Made by a program: the position numbers and the translations under genes. Shown one piece after another: positions 11,343-20,239 of a stretch of DNA of 64,000 nucleotides (position 1 is its first letter; each line of letters starts with the position of its first letter). The notes under the pieces are model-generated. The model was not told the origin of the DNA, did not search any database, and saw nothing but the letters and a program-made list of their open reading frames with translations. This DNA comes from Pseudomonas sp. MTM4 (GTDB taxonomy: Bacteria > Pseudomonadota > Gammaproteobacteria > Pseudomonadales > Pseudomonadaceae). The stretch is from positions 1,240,001-1,304,000 of the forward strand of contig NZ_CP048411.1 in the NCBI RefSeq assembly GCF_019355055.1, written 5' to 3'.

Positions 11343-12830
11343 TCATTTTTCGCCGATGGCAGCCGCCAGCGCATCGTTGAGGGTACGCAGCACCTTGACC
11401 CTGGCGAAGCGCTTGTCGTTGGCCTCCACCAGCGTCCAGGGGGCGATCTCGGTGCTGGTGCGGTCGACCATATCCGCCACCGCGTGCCCGTAGTCTTCCC
11501 ATTTGTCGCGGTTGCGCCAGTCTTCCTCGGTGATCTTGAACCGCTTGTGCGCGGTGTTTTCGCGCTCCTTGAAGCGCTCCAGCTGCGTTTCCTGGTCGAT
11601 GGACAGCCAGAACTTGACCACCACCACGCCAGCGTCCACCAACTGCTCCTCAAAATCGTTGATCTCGGTGTAGGCACGCAGCCACTCATCCGGGCGGCAG
11701 AATCCTTCGACGCGTTCGACCAACACGCGGCCGTACCAGGAGCGATCGTAGATCACGAACTGGCCGCGCGCCGGTACGTTGCGCCAGAAGCGCCACAGCC
11801 AGGGTTGAGCACGCTCGTCCTCGCTGGGCGCCGCAACCTGAACCGTACGATACAGGCGTGGATCCAGCGCACCGGTGATACGGCGAATGGCGCTGCCCTT
11901 GCCTGCCGCATCGTGGCCTTCGAACAGCGCCAGCACGCCACGCTTGCGTAGGCGATGGTCGCGCAGCAGTTGGGACAGTCGCGCCTGCTCTTGAACTAAT
12001 TGTTGCTTGTACTCGTCCTTTTCGAGCGTCTGGGTGAGATCGAGGCTGGCCAACAAGCTCATGCGGTCGGTGTGCAGCTCGACCGGGGCGGCGTGCGGCT
12101 GCACGGGCGGCTGTTCGGCGGCGTCCAACGCGGCCTTAAGCCCTTCGAGCAGCAACCGCCCAGCCGTCAGGCTGCGATAACGTTCGTCGCTGCCCTCGAT
12201 CACATACCAGGGTGCGAAGTCCCGGCTGCTGCGGCGCAGGATCAATTCGCCGTATTTGACGAAGCGGTCGTAGGTCTTGGACTGTTGCCAATCCAGCGGG
12301 CTGATTCGCCAGCTGTGCAACGGATCGTCCTTCAGCGAATCCAGCCGCTTCATCATCTGCTTCTTGGACAGATGGAACCAGAACTTGAACACCAGCATGC
12401 CTTCCAGGCAGAGCATCCGCTCCAGACGCTGGGCGCGATCGATGGTCAACTCCAAATCGGCCTTTTTAGTACGACCGTGAACGCGATCCTCAAGCATCTT
12501 GCTGTACCAATTGCCGAAGAAGATGCCGGTCTGGCCCTTCGGCGGCAGGCGTCGCCAATAGCGCCAGGCCGGCGGATGCGAGAGTTCTTCATCGGTGGGC
12601 ACGTCGAAGCTGTCGACGCGAATCAGCCGCGGGTCCATCCATTCACTGAGCAGCTTGATGGTCTCTCCCTTGCCGGCGCCCTCGATGCCATTGATCAGGA
12701 TCAGCAACGGAAAACGCGCCTGCTCGCGTAACCGGTACTGCGCATCCAGCAAGGCCTGGCGCAGGGCCGGGACCTCGGCGTCATAGGTAGCCTTGTCGAT
12801 GGTGTGGCCGATTTCTGCGGATTCGAACAT
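11343..12830 (-). CDS. pap: polyphosphate:AMP phosphotransferase (tandem PPK2)
   Basis: A 495-residue protein made of two fused PPK2 domains. Each has its own P-loop: GIEGAGKGETI near residue 57 and GHDAAGKGSAI near 315. Two-domain PPK2 enzymes phosphorylate AMP to ADP using inorganic polyphosphate, helping to recharge adenylates. The start at 12830 gives the expected length (P. aeruginosa PAP is about 496 residues); the upstream ORF extension to 12932 runs through the divergent mnmC promoter region and is rejected. It is divergently oriented from mnmC. Confidence 0.93.
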   Translation of the reverse strand: MFESAEIGHTIDKATYDAEVPALRQALLDAQYRLREQARFPLLILINGIEGAGKGETIKLLSEWMDPRLIRVDSFDVPTDEELSHPPAWRYWRRLPPKGQTGIFFGNWYSKMLEDRVHGRTKKADLELTIDRAQRLERMLCLEGMLVFKFWFHLSKKQMMKRLDSLKDDPLHSWRISPLDWQQSKTYDRFVKYGELILRRSSRDFAPWYVIEGSDERYRSLTAGRLLLEGLKAALDAAEQPPVQPHAAPVELHTDRMSLLASLDLTQTLEKDEYKQQLVQEQARLSQLLRDHRLRKRGVLALFEGHDAAGKGSAIRRITGALDPRLYRTVQVAAPSEDERAQPWLWRFWRNVPARGQFVIYDRSWYGRVLVERVEGFCRPDEWLRAYTEINDFEEQLVDAGVVVVKFWLSIDQETQLERFKERENTAHKRFKITEEDWRNRDKWEDYGHAVADMVDRTSTEIAPWTLVEANDKRFARVKVLRTLNDALAAAIGEK

Positions 12831-12985
12831 CGTGTTCTCCAGAAAAATGACAGTGCGGCAACTCCAGCGGGCAGTGCACCGCATCGGGGCCGCATAAATA
12901 AGCGCTATGTCGATGCGACAAACAGCACCCACGGCAGGTTTCGCACCGCTGCTAGAATCGCCTCCTTTCGCGCCAGGAATCGCCT

Positions 12986-14959
12986 ATGCCTTCTCAGCCC
13001 ACCACCGGTTTCCAGCATGCCGAACTCGACTGGGACGAGAACGGCCAGCCGCAATCACGGCAGTACGGCGATGTGTATTTTTCGCGCGCTTCGGGCATGG
13101 ATGAGACTGCTCACGTCTTCTTGCGACCCAACGCACTCGCCGAGCGATTTGCCTCGCTCGGTGCCGCGGAGCGGTTCGTCATCGGTGAAACGGGGTTCGG
13201 GACCGGGCTGAATTTCCTCTGCGCCTGGGCGTTGTTCGAGCGCACCGCGCCTGCAGCTGCACAGCTGCACTTCGTCAGCGTCGAAAAGCACCCGCTGACC
13301 CGTGACGACATGCAGCGCGCATTGGCGCTCTGGCCCGAGCTGCAATCCCTCGCGCGGCAACTGCTGAATCAATACGTGGCGGTCAATCAGGGTTTCCAGC
13401 AATTTCGTTTCGGCCGCGTGGTGCTAACCTTGCTGGTCGGCGATGCGCTCGATTGCCTCGGCAGCCTGGATGCGCAGGTCGATGCCTGGTTTCTCGATGG
13501 TTTCGCCCCAGCCAAGAATCCCGAGATGTGGCAACCCGAACTGTTCACTCAACTGGCGCGTCTGTCGGCGGCCGGCGCGACCCTGGCGACGTTCACCAGC
13601 GCCGGCAGCGTGCGCCGCGCATTGCTGGACGCAGGCTTCGAGGTCGAGCGGATTCCCGGCTTCGGCAAAAAATGGGAAAGCTTACGGGGCCGTTTTCTCG
13701 GCACGCCGCAGCCGGCCGGGACTCCCTGGTACGCCCGACCTGCGTTCAAACCGGAGCAGCGCAAGGCCTTGGTAATTGGCGCGGGGCTGGCCGGTTGCGC
13801 GACTGCGGCGAGCCTGGCAGCCCGTGGCTGGCAGGTGACGGTATTGGAGCGACACGGCGATGTCGCTCAGGAAGCATCCGGCAATCCCCAGGGCGTGCTC
13901 TACCTGAAGTTGTCTGCCCACGGCACCGCGCTCTCGCAGCTGGTGGTGAGCGGTTTCGGCTATACCCGCCGCCTGTTCGGCAGCCTGCAGAAAGGCCGTG
14001 ACTGGGACAATTGCGGCGTGTTGCAAATCGGCTTCGACGACAAGGAACGCGCGCGCCAAGCCACGCTGCGCGATGTCTTTGCGCCCAGCCTGCTGCGCGC
14101 CTTGGAGCGCTCCGAGGCCGAGCAGTTGGCCGGTGTGGCGCTGGACAATGGCGGCCTGTTCTACCCCGAAGCCGGCTGGGCGCACCCGCCGGCGCTGTGC
14201 CGGTCGATGCTCGATCATCCCGCCATCGAGCTGATCCGGCATCGACAAGCTGTCGACCTGCGCCGCGTTGAGGGGCACTGGCAGGCGAGGGATGGCGATG
14301 AGTTGTTGGGCGAGGCGCCCGTGGCGATTCTGGCCGGTGCGGCCGACACCGCGCGATTCAGCCAGAGCGGCTGGCTGCCGCTCAAGCGCATTCGCGGCCA
14401 GGTCACTGGGTTGCCGGCGACCGAACCAAGCGCGGCATTACGTACCGTGCTTTGCGCCCAGGGCTATGTCGCCCCGCCACGCGACGGTCTTCACACGCTG
14501 GGTGCCAGTTTCAATTTCGCCGAGACCGACCCGGCCCCGAGCGAAGCGGAACATCGATCCAATCTGGATATGCTCAAGAATATTTCCGCCGACCTGCATC
14601 AGCGTCTGGAGGCCGAAACCCGCCCAATCGATGAATTGCACGGGCGCGTCGCGTTTCGCTGCACCAGCCCGGACTATATGCCGATCATCGGTCCGCTGGC
14701 CGATCCCGAACGATTCGCCAACGCCTATGCCGTGCTGGGCAAGGATGCCCGCCAAGTGCCGGACACAGCGTGTCCCTGGCTGGACGGGCTATACGTCAAT
14801 ACCGCCCACGGCTCGCGGGGGCTGATCACCACGCCGCTGTCCGGCGAACTGCTGGCCGCCTGGCTCGATGGCGAGCCGCTACCGCTGCCGCGCGCCATCG
14901 CCGAGGCCTGCCATCCGAATCGATTCTTGCTGCGCAAACTCATTCGGCGAACGGACTGA
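12986..14959 (+). CDS. mnmC: bifunctional tRNA mnm5s2U34 biosynthesis protein MnmC
   Basis: A 657-residue fusion enzyme completing the mnm5s2U modification at the wobble position of tRNAs. The N-terminal methyltransferase domain (about 1-240) has the SAM-binding GETGFGTGLNFL motif and DAWFLDGFAPAKNPEMW. The C-terminal FAD-dependent oxidase domain (about 255-657) starts with the dinucleotide motif VIGAGLAGCATAASLA. The first domain demethylates nothing; it methylates nm5U, while the oxidase domain removes the carboxymethyl group of cmnm5U. Both motifs are intact. The gene ends 9 bp from the convergent DUF1127 gene. Confidence 0.95.
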   Translation: MPSQPTTGFQHAELDWDENGQPQSRQYGDVYFSRASGMDETAHVFLRPNALAERFASLGAAERFVIGETGFGTGLNFLCAWALFERTAPAAAQLHFVSVEKHPLTRDDMQRALALWPELQSLARQLLNQYVAVNQGFQQFRFGRVVLTLLVGDALDCLGSLDAQVDAWFLDGFAPAKNPEMWQPELFTQLARLSAAGATLATFTSAGSVRRALLDAGFEVERIPGFGKKWESLRGRFLGTPQPAGTPWYARPAFKPEQRKALVIGAGLAGCATAASLAARGWQVTVLERHGDVAQEASGNPQGVLYLKLSAHGTALSQLVVSGFGYTRRLFGSLQKGRDWDNCGVLQIGFDDKERARQATLRDVFAPSLLRALERSEAEQLAGVALDNGGLFYPEAGWAHPPALCRSMLDHPAIELIRHRQAVDLRRVEGHWQARDGDELLGEAPVAILAGAADTARFSQSGWLPLKRIRGQVTGLPATEPSAALRTVLCAQGYVAPPRDGLHTLGASFNFAETDPAPSEAEHRSNLDMLKNISADLHQRLEAETRPIDELHGRVAFRCTSPDYMPIIGPLADPERFANAYAVLGKDARQVPDTACPWLDGLYVNTAHGSRGLITTPLSGELLAAWLDGEPLPLPRAIAEACHPNRFLLRKLIRRTD

Positions 14960-14968
14960 AGCGTCGAA

Positions 14969-15208
14969 TCAATCGCGACGAAGGGGATCGTCCCAAAATG
15001 GACGATTCGCTTCGGTTTCGACATCGGCACGGCTCAGTCCGAGATCCTTAAGCATGTCGTCGTTCAGCGCGGCGAGCTGCCGACGCTGCCGATACAAGGC
15101 GTGCCAACGACCGAGCCGCTGCCAGTAAGTGAGCAGCAACGAGGCAAGTGACGCACTACGGCCGCGGGGCAAATACGAGGTCTTCAAAAACTCAGCATGG
15201 CTTTTCAT
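14969..15208 (-). CDS. DUF1127 domain-containing small protein
   Basis: A 79-residue basic protein with a DUF1127 motif in its C-terminal half (RRQLAALNDDMLKDLGLSRAD). Short DUF1127 proteins are common in proteobacteria; in some alphaproteobacteria they are linked to RNA metabolism and phosphate or nitrogen responses, but there is no established role here. The ATG at 15208 has a strong ribosome site (GGAGG, 8 bases upstream). The frame stays open further upstream into the LysR promoter, which I treat as non-coding. It is divergent from a LysR-type regulator and is a likely target of it. Confidence 0.85.
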   Translation of the reverse strand: MKSHAEFLKTSYLPRGRSASLASLLLTYWQRLGRWHALYRQRRQLAALNDDMLKDLGLSRADVETEANRPFWDDPLRRD

Positions 15209-15267
15209 CTGATGCACCTCCAAGTGGGATGGCATCAGTTTCCGGCCAGGATTATGATCAATCCAAC

Positions 15268-15287
15268 GAATGTTTCTGATGACATTC
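15268..15287. promoter_or_regulatory. candidate LysR-type operator (inverted repeat)
   Basis: GAATG at 15268-15272 and CATTC at 15283-15287 form a perfect inverted repeat with a 10-base spacer. It lies in the 96-bp space between the divergent DUF1127 and LysR genes, where LysR-type regulators usually bind. Assignment to this regulator is an inference from position. Confidence 0.45.
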
Positions 15288-15304
15288 ATCTCGGAGATTG
15301 ATGA

Positions 15305-16159
15305 ATGGCCCACTACCCAAGTATCGATGCCGAACTGCTGCGCAGCTTCGTTGCCATTGCCGATCACGGCGGTTTCACGCGTGCGGCCGAAGCCGTCAAT
15401 CGCACGCAATCAGCCATCAGTATGCAGATGAAGCGCCTGGAAGAAGACGTGCTGCAGCGGACCGTGTTCGAGCGCGACGGTCGTCAGGTTCGGCTCACGG
15501 CTGAGGGTCAGATACTGCTCGGTTATGCGCGGCGGATTCTCAAGCTGCACGGTGAAGTGCTGACTACTTTGCGCGAGCCACACATGGTTGGATCGGTGCG
15601 CATCGGCACGCCGGACGATTATGTGATGCGGTTTTTGCCCGGCATCCTTTCGCGCTTCGCCCAGGCCTATCCCCTGGTGCAGGTGGAGGTGCACTGCGAG
15701 CCGTCCTACCAGTTGCTCCAGCGCCGCGATCTGGACCTGACCATCGTCACCCGCGAGCCGGGCACGGAAATCGGCCAGTTGCTGCGTCGTGAGCGCTTCG
15801 TCTGGGCCGAAGCGCCGGGCTTCAATATCCACGAGCAACGGCCAATGCCGCTGGCGATGTTCAACACCAACTGTTTCTGCCGAGCCTGGGCATGCAACGC
15901 CCTGGACGGCCTCGATATCCCTTATCGAGTCGCCTATACCAGCCCGAGCCTGTCTGCGCTGATGGCGGTGGTCAACGCCGGACTGGCGGTGACCGCGCAG
16001 CTGCAAAGCCTGGTGTCGTCGGATATGCGCCAGCTGGGCGAGGCCGAGGGGATGCCGGAATTGCCGCTGAGCAGCATCGTGCTGCTACGCAGCGAGCACA
16101 ACCAGTCTCAGGTGAGCGAAACCCTGGCCGAGCATATCGTCGAAGGGTTTCGTATCTAG
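15305..16159 (+). CDS. LysR family transcriptional regulator
   Basis: A 284-residue regulator. The N-terminal winged helix-turn-helix (residues about 5-64) shows the LysR pattern LRSFVAIADHGGFTRAAEAVNRTQSAISMQMKRLEE. The rest is a two-lobed periplasmic-binding-like effector domain beginning VGSVRIGTPDDYV. I chose the ATG at 15305; another ATG at 15301 is out of frame. It is divergent from the DUF1127 gene, the classic arrangement for autoregulation plus control of the neighbour. The effector is unknown. Confidence 0.9.
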   Translation: MAHYPSIDAELLRSFVAIADHGGFTRAAEAVNRTQSAISMQMKRLEEDVLQRTVFERDGRQVRLTAEGQILLGYARRILKLHGEVLTTLREPHMVGSVRIGTPDDYVMRFLPGILSRFAQAYPLVQVEVHCEPSYQLLQRRDLDLTIVTREPGTEIGQLLRRERFVWAEAPGFNIHEQRPMPLAMFNTNCFCRAWACNALDGLDIPYRVAYTSPSLSALMAVVNAGLAVTAQLQSLVSSDMRQLGEAEGMPELPLSSIVLLRSEHNQSQVSETLAEHIVEGFRI

Positions 16160-16170
16160 GCCTTGGTGCG

Positions 16171-16337
16171 GTGAGCTGAAGCCCACCCTATTTGGCTGCG
16201 GCATCACCTGCAGGGTGGGCTTTAGCCCACCACGCCGGCTGTCTTTTGTCGGTCTGACCGTTGCGGCTTGGTGGGCTGAAGCCCACCCTACGGACTGAAG
16301 CCCACCCTACCCGGAGCGCCGCCCCGGCCCACCCTAC
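16171..16337. repeat. REP-like palindromic repeat cluster B
   Basis: Within the 372-bp gap between the LysR gene and asnO are five copies of the same unit seen at 9897-9987. Forward copies are at 16171-16191, 16270-16292 and 16293-16311 (truncated), an inverted copy is at 16211-16231, and a short remnant (GCCCACCCTAC) is at 16326-16336. The copies carry point differences (GTGAGC, GGGCTTTAGCCC), so they have diverged in place. The remainder of the gap, 16340-16531, would hold the promoter of the NAGGN operon; I see no clear hexamer pair. Confidence 0.8.
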
Positions 16338-16531
16338 GAGCGATCTGGTTTGACCTGAGCGCGCATGTCTGTTTTGGTGTAAAGCCCGACTGACGCCGCA
16401 GGACGCGATCCGCGCGGTGCGGATTGCATCGACAAGCAGCGCGCCAGAGCAGCGCACGCTGGTCCGGAAACCTGAACTTCGCAATCCGCGCGTTAGTCAC
16501 ACTCCCCAACGGCAAAACCGGTAAGGATCTT

Positions 16532-18304
16532 ATGTGTGGCATAGCTGGAGAACTTCGTTTCGATAATCGACCCGCTGACCTGGCGGCGATTGAACGCATC
16601 ACTCAACACCTCACCGCCCGCGGTCCCGATGCGAGCGGTTTCCATAGCGCCGGACCGATGGCCATGGGGCATCGGCGGCTGAAAATTATGGATCTCTGCG
16701 AGGCCTCTGGCCAGCCGATGATCGATTCCGCGCTGGGCCTTTCAATGGTCTTCAACGGCGCCATCTATAACTATCCCGAACTACGCGCCGAGCTCGAAGC
16801 GCTGGGTTATAGCTTCTTCTCTGGCGGCGATACCGAGGTGCTGCTCAAGGGCTTCCATGCCTGGGGCGAAGCCTTGCTGCCGCGCCTGAACGGCATGTTC
16901 GCCTTCGCCATCTGGCAGCGCGATCGGCAGGAGTTGTTCATCGCCCGTGATCGTCTGGGCATCAAGCCCCTGTACCTATCGAAAACCGGCGATCGACTGC
17001 GCTTCGCATCGAGCCTGCCGGCCCTGCTCAAGGGCGGCGACATCGCCGGCGTGCTGAACCCGGTGGCGCTCAACCACTACATGAGTTTTCACGCCGTGGT
17101 GCCGGCGCCGGACACGCTGATCGCCGGCATCGAAAAGCTGCCGCCTGGCACCTTCATGCGCGTCGATGCCAGCGGCAAGGCAAGCCAGCACCGCTGGTGG
17201 CAACTGGAGTTCGGCGCTCGTGAGGACGAGCAAAATTACACGTTCGAAGACTGGCAGGACCGTACGTTAGCGGCGCTCCGTGAATCCGTGGCGCTGCGCC
17301 AGCGGGCAGCGGTGGACGTCGGCGTGCTGCTGTCCGGCGGCGTCGACTCCAGCCTGCTGGTCGGACTGCTGCGCGAAGCCGGTGCGGCGGACAATCTGCT
17401 GACCTTCTCCATCGGTTTCGAAGATGCCGGCGGCGAGCGCGGCGACGAATTCAAGTATTCCGACCTGATCGCCGAGCATTACCAGACCCGCCACCATCAG
17501 TTGCGCATCCAGGAAAAGGAAATCCTCGAACAACTGCCCGCCGCCTTCCAGGCGATGAGCGAGCCGATGGTGAGTCACGACTGCATTGCTTTCTATTTGC
17601 TGTCGCGCGAAGTTTCCAAGCATTGCAAGGTGGTGCAGAGCGGCCAGGGTGCCGACGAGCTGTTTGCCGGCTATCACTGGTATCCGCAGGTCGATGGCGC
17701 CGAGGACCCCGTCGCGGCCTATCTCGCCGCCTTCCGCGACCGCAGTTACGAGGAATATGCCGACACTGTGCAGGCGCAATGGGCCAAGGGCGATTTCTCC
17801 GGCGACTTCGTACGCCAGCACTTCGCCCAACCGGGCGCCGACGCGGCCGTGGACAAGGCGCTGCGCATCGACAGCACCGTGATGCTGGTGGACGATCCGG
17901 TCAAACGCGTCGACAACATGACCATGGCTTGGGGCCTGGAGGCGCGGGTGCCCTTCCTCGACCACAACGTGGCGGAGCTGTCGGCGCGCATCCCAGCGAA
18001 GTACAAACTGCCCGACGGTGGCAAGTACGTTCTCAAGGAAGCCGCACGCAAGGTCATCCCCGCAGCCGTGATCGATCGACCCAAAGGTTATTTCCCAGTA
18101 CCTGGGCTCAAGCACCTGCAGGGCGACACCCTGAACTGGGTGGGCGAATTACTGACGGACCCGAGCCAGGATCGCGGCCTATACAACCCGGCAATGATAG
18201 AGAAGCTGCTCAATGATCCGGAGGGGCAGCTCACACCGCTGCGCGGTTCGAAACTGTGGCAGTTGGCGGCAGTCAACCTATGGTTGAGCGAGCAAGGCCT
18301 ATAA
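16532..18304 (+). CDS. asnO: N-acetylglutaminylglutamine amidotransferase (AsnB/AsnO-like)
   Basis: A 590-residue asparagine-synthetase-like amidotransferase. It starts MCGIAGELRF, giving the N-terminal cysteine nucleophile of class II glutaminase domains after methionine removal; RGPDASG and the GDTEVLL region follow. The synthetase domain has the PP-loop ATP motif LLSGGVDSSLLVGLL near residue 265. With the two following genes it forms the trio that makes the osmoprotectant N-acetylglutaminylglutamine amide (NAGGN); this enzyme adds the terminal amide. I chose the ATG at 16532 because Cys must be residue 2. Expression is expected to rise under osmotic stress. Confidence 0.9.
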   Translation: MCGIAGELRFDNRPADLAAIERITQHLTARGPDASGFHSAGPMAMGHRRLKIMDLCEASGQPMIDSALGLSMVFNGAIYNYPELRAELEALGYSFFSGGDTEVLLKGFHAWGEALLPRLNGMFAFAIWQRDRQELFIARDRLGIKPLYLSKTGDRLRFASSLPALLKGGDIAGVLNPVALNHYMSFHAVVPAPDTLIAGIEKLPPGTFMRVDASGKASQHRWWQLEFGAREDEQNYTFEDWQDRTLAALRESVALRQRAAVDVGVLLSGGVDSSLLVGLLREAGAADNLLTFSIGFEDAGGERGDEFKYSDLIAEHYQTRHHQLRIQEKEILEQLPAAFQAMSEPMVSHDCIAFYLLSREVSKHCKVVQSGQGADELFAGYHWYPQVDGAEDPVAAYLAAFRDRSYEEYADTVQAQWAKGDFSGDFVRQHFAQPGADAAVDKALRIDSTVMLVDDPVKRVDNMTMAWGLEARVPFLDHNVAELSARIPAKYKLPDGGKYVLKEAARKVIPAAVIDRPKGYFPVPGLKHLQGDTLNWVGELLTDPSQDRGLYNPAMIEKLLNDPEGQLTPLRGSKLWQLAAVNLWLSEQGL

Positions 18305-18395
18305 GCGATCGATCGTGACGACGCCCGGTACGTAGCTGAACTCGATGTTCCGTCTCCAACCCGCGGCGCCCTGAACAAGCCCCAAGGAAAACACC

Positions 18396-20138
18396 ATGCA
18401 GAAGTCTCAAGCTTACGGACAGCGATTGTTGCGCGGCCAGACACCCACTTACGAGCGGCTGCAGGCACGGTTTGCCGAAGATGGCCAGGACGAACCCCAG
18501 GGGCCTGTCACGTTGCATTGCGGCTGGGGCCGCATTCTGGTTGGCCACACCTATTCCGATCCGGCCGATCTGGCCGCAGCCCTGCTGGATGAGCAGGCCG
18601 GTGAGCGCGATATCGCGCTCTATGTCGCCGCGCCCCACCAGGTGCTCGCCTATGCACCGCAGCAATTGTTTCTCGACCCATCCGATACCTTGCGCATCTG
18701 GTTCACCGATTACCGCCCGGCCCGCCGCAGCTTTCGCGGTTTCGGCATCCGCCGCGCGCAGAGCGACGCGGACTGGAAGGCGATCAACTGTCTGTATCAG
18801 TCGCGCGGCATGCTGCCGGTCAATCCCGAGCTGTGCACGCCACGCGAACAAGGCGGGCCGGTCTACTGGCTGGCCGAGGATGACGACTCCGGGCAGATCA
18901 TCGGCAGTGTCATGGGCATCAATCATCACAAAGCCTTCAACGATCCGGAGAACGGGTCAAGTCTCTGGTGTCTCGCGGTGGCGCCGAGTTGCACGCGTCC
19001 CGGTGTCGGCGAGGCGCTGGTTCGCCATCTGATCGAGCAGTACATGGGGCGCGGTCTGGCCTATCTCGATCTGTCCGTGCTGCACGACAACAAACAGGCC
19101 AAGGCGCTCTACGCCAAGCTTGGCTTCCGCGATCTGCAGACCTTCACCGTCAAGCGTAAGAACACCATCAATCAATCCCTGTTTCTCGGCCCTGGCCCAG
19201 AAGCGGAGCTGAACCCCTACGCCCGAATCATCGTCGACGAGGCCCGGCGTCGCGGCATCGAGATCAGCATCGATGATGCCGAAGCCGGCCTATTCACCCT
19301 GACCCAGGGCGGTCGCAAGGTGCGCTGTCGCGAGTCGCTATCCGACCTGACCTCGGCCGTGAGCATGACGCTGTGCCAGGACAAGTGCCTGACCCATCGC
19401 ACCCTGGCCCGAGCCGGCCTGAAGCTTCCCGCGCAGCAGCTGGCAGGCGACGAGGACAGCAACGCGGCGTTTCTCGCGGAACATGGCAGTGTGGTGGTCA
19501 AGCCGGTCGATGGCGAACAGGGCCACGGCGTATCGGTGGACCTGCGCCGCATCGAAGACGTCGAGGAAGCCATCGCCCGAGCACGCCAATTCGATCAGCG
19601 TGTGCTGCTCGAGAGCTACCACCAAGGAGACGACCTGCGCATCGTGGTGATCGGCTATGACGTGGTAGCCGCCGCTATCCGCCGTCCTGCTGAAGTCGCT
19701 GGTGACGGCAGCCATACCATTCGCGAGCTGATCGAAACCCAGAGCCGCCGACGCCAAGCTGCCACCGGTGGTGAAAGCCGCATCCCGATGGACGAAGAAA
19801 CCCAGCGTTGCATCGAAGATGCCGGTTACGACTACGACAGCGTGCTGCCGCGAGGCCAGCATCTGGCAGTCCGGCGCACCGCTAATCTACATACCGGCGG
19901 CACCCTCGACGACGTCACCGATCAGTTGCATCCCGAATTGATCGACGCGGCCGTTCGCGCGTCACGAGCGCTGGATATTCCGGTGGTCGGACTTGATCTG
20001 CTGGTACCGGCGGTAGACCAGCCGGAGTATGTCTTCATCGAAGCCAACGAGCGCGTCGGCCTGGCCAATCATCATCCGCAGCCGACCGCTGAGCGCTTCA
20101 TCGATCTGCTGTTTCCGCTCAGCCATAACACTCATTGA
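18396..20138 (+). CDS. ngg: N-acetylglutaminylglutamine synthetase
   Basis: A 580-residue fusion of an acetyltransferase and a ligase. The GNAT domain (about 105-255) includes the acetyl-CoA loop region LAVAPSCTRPGVGEALV and YLDLSVLHDNKQAKALYAKLGF. The C-terminal ATP-grasp domain (about 290-575) has VVVKPVDGEQGHGVSV, the glycine-rich ATP lid, and VVGLDLLVP with the metal-binding FIEANERVG. The protein makes N-acetylglutaminylglutamine from two glutamines in the NAGGN pathway. It follows asnO by 91 bp and precedes the M42 peptidase, matching the known trio order. Confidence 0.92.
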   Translation: MQKSQAYGQRLLRGQTPTYERLQARFAEDGQDEPQGPVTLHCGWGRILVGHTYSDPADLAAALLDEQAGERDIALYVAAPHQVLAYAPQQLFLDPSDTLRIWFTDYRPARRSFRGFGIRRAQSDADWKAINCLYQSRGMLPVNPELCTPREQGGPVYWLAEDDDSGQIIGSVMGINHHKAFNDPENGSSLWCLAVAPSCTRPGVGEALVRHLIEQYMGRGLAYLDLSVLHDNKQAKALYAKLGFRDLQTFTVKRKNTINQSLFLGPGPEAELNPYARIIVDEARRRGIEISIDDAEAGLFTLTQGGRKVRCRESLSDLTSAVSMTLCQDKCLTHRTLARAGLKLPAQQLAGDEDSNAAFLAEHGSVVVKPVDGEQGHGVSVDLRRIEDVEEAIARARQFDQRVLLESYHQGDDLRIVVIGYDVVAAAIRRPAEVAGDGSHTIRELIETQSRRRQAATGGESRIPMDEETQRCIEDAGYDYDSVLPRGQHLAVRRTANLHTGGTLDDVTDQLHPELIDAAVRASRALDIPVVGLDLLVPAVDQPEYVFIEANERVGLANHHPQPTAERFIDLLFPLSHNTH

Positions 20139-20239
20139 CGGCAAGTCACGGCGCCCCGACTGGGGCGCCATGCCCGCCCGTGGTACATCCGCATTCATTC
20201 AACCGCATGGCGGCAGCCTCTGCCCCGCAAGGAATGACC

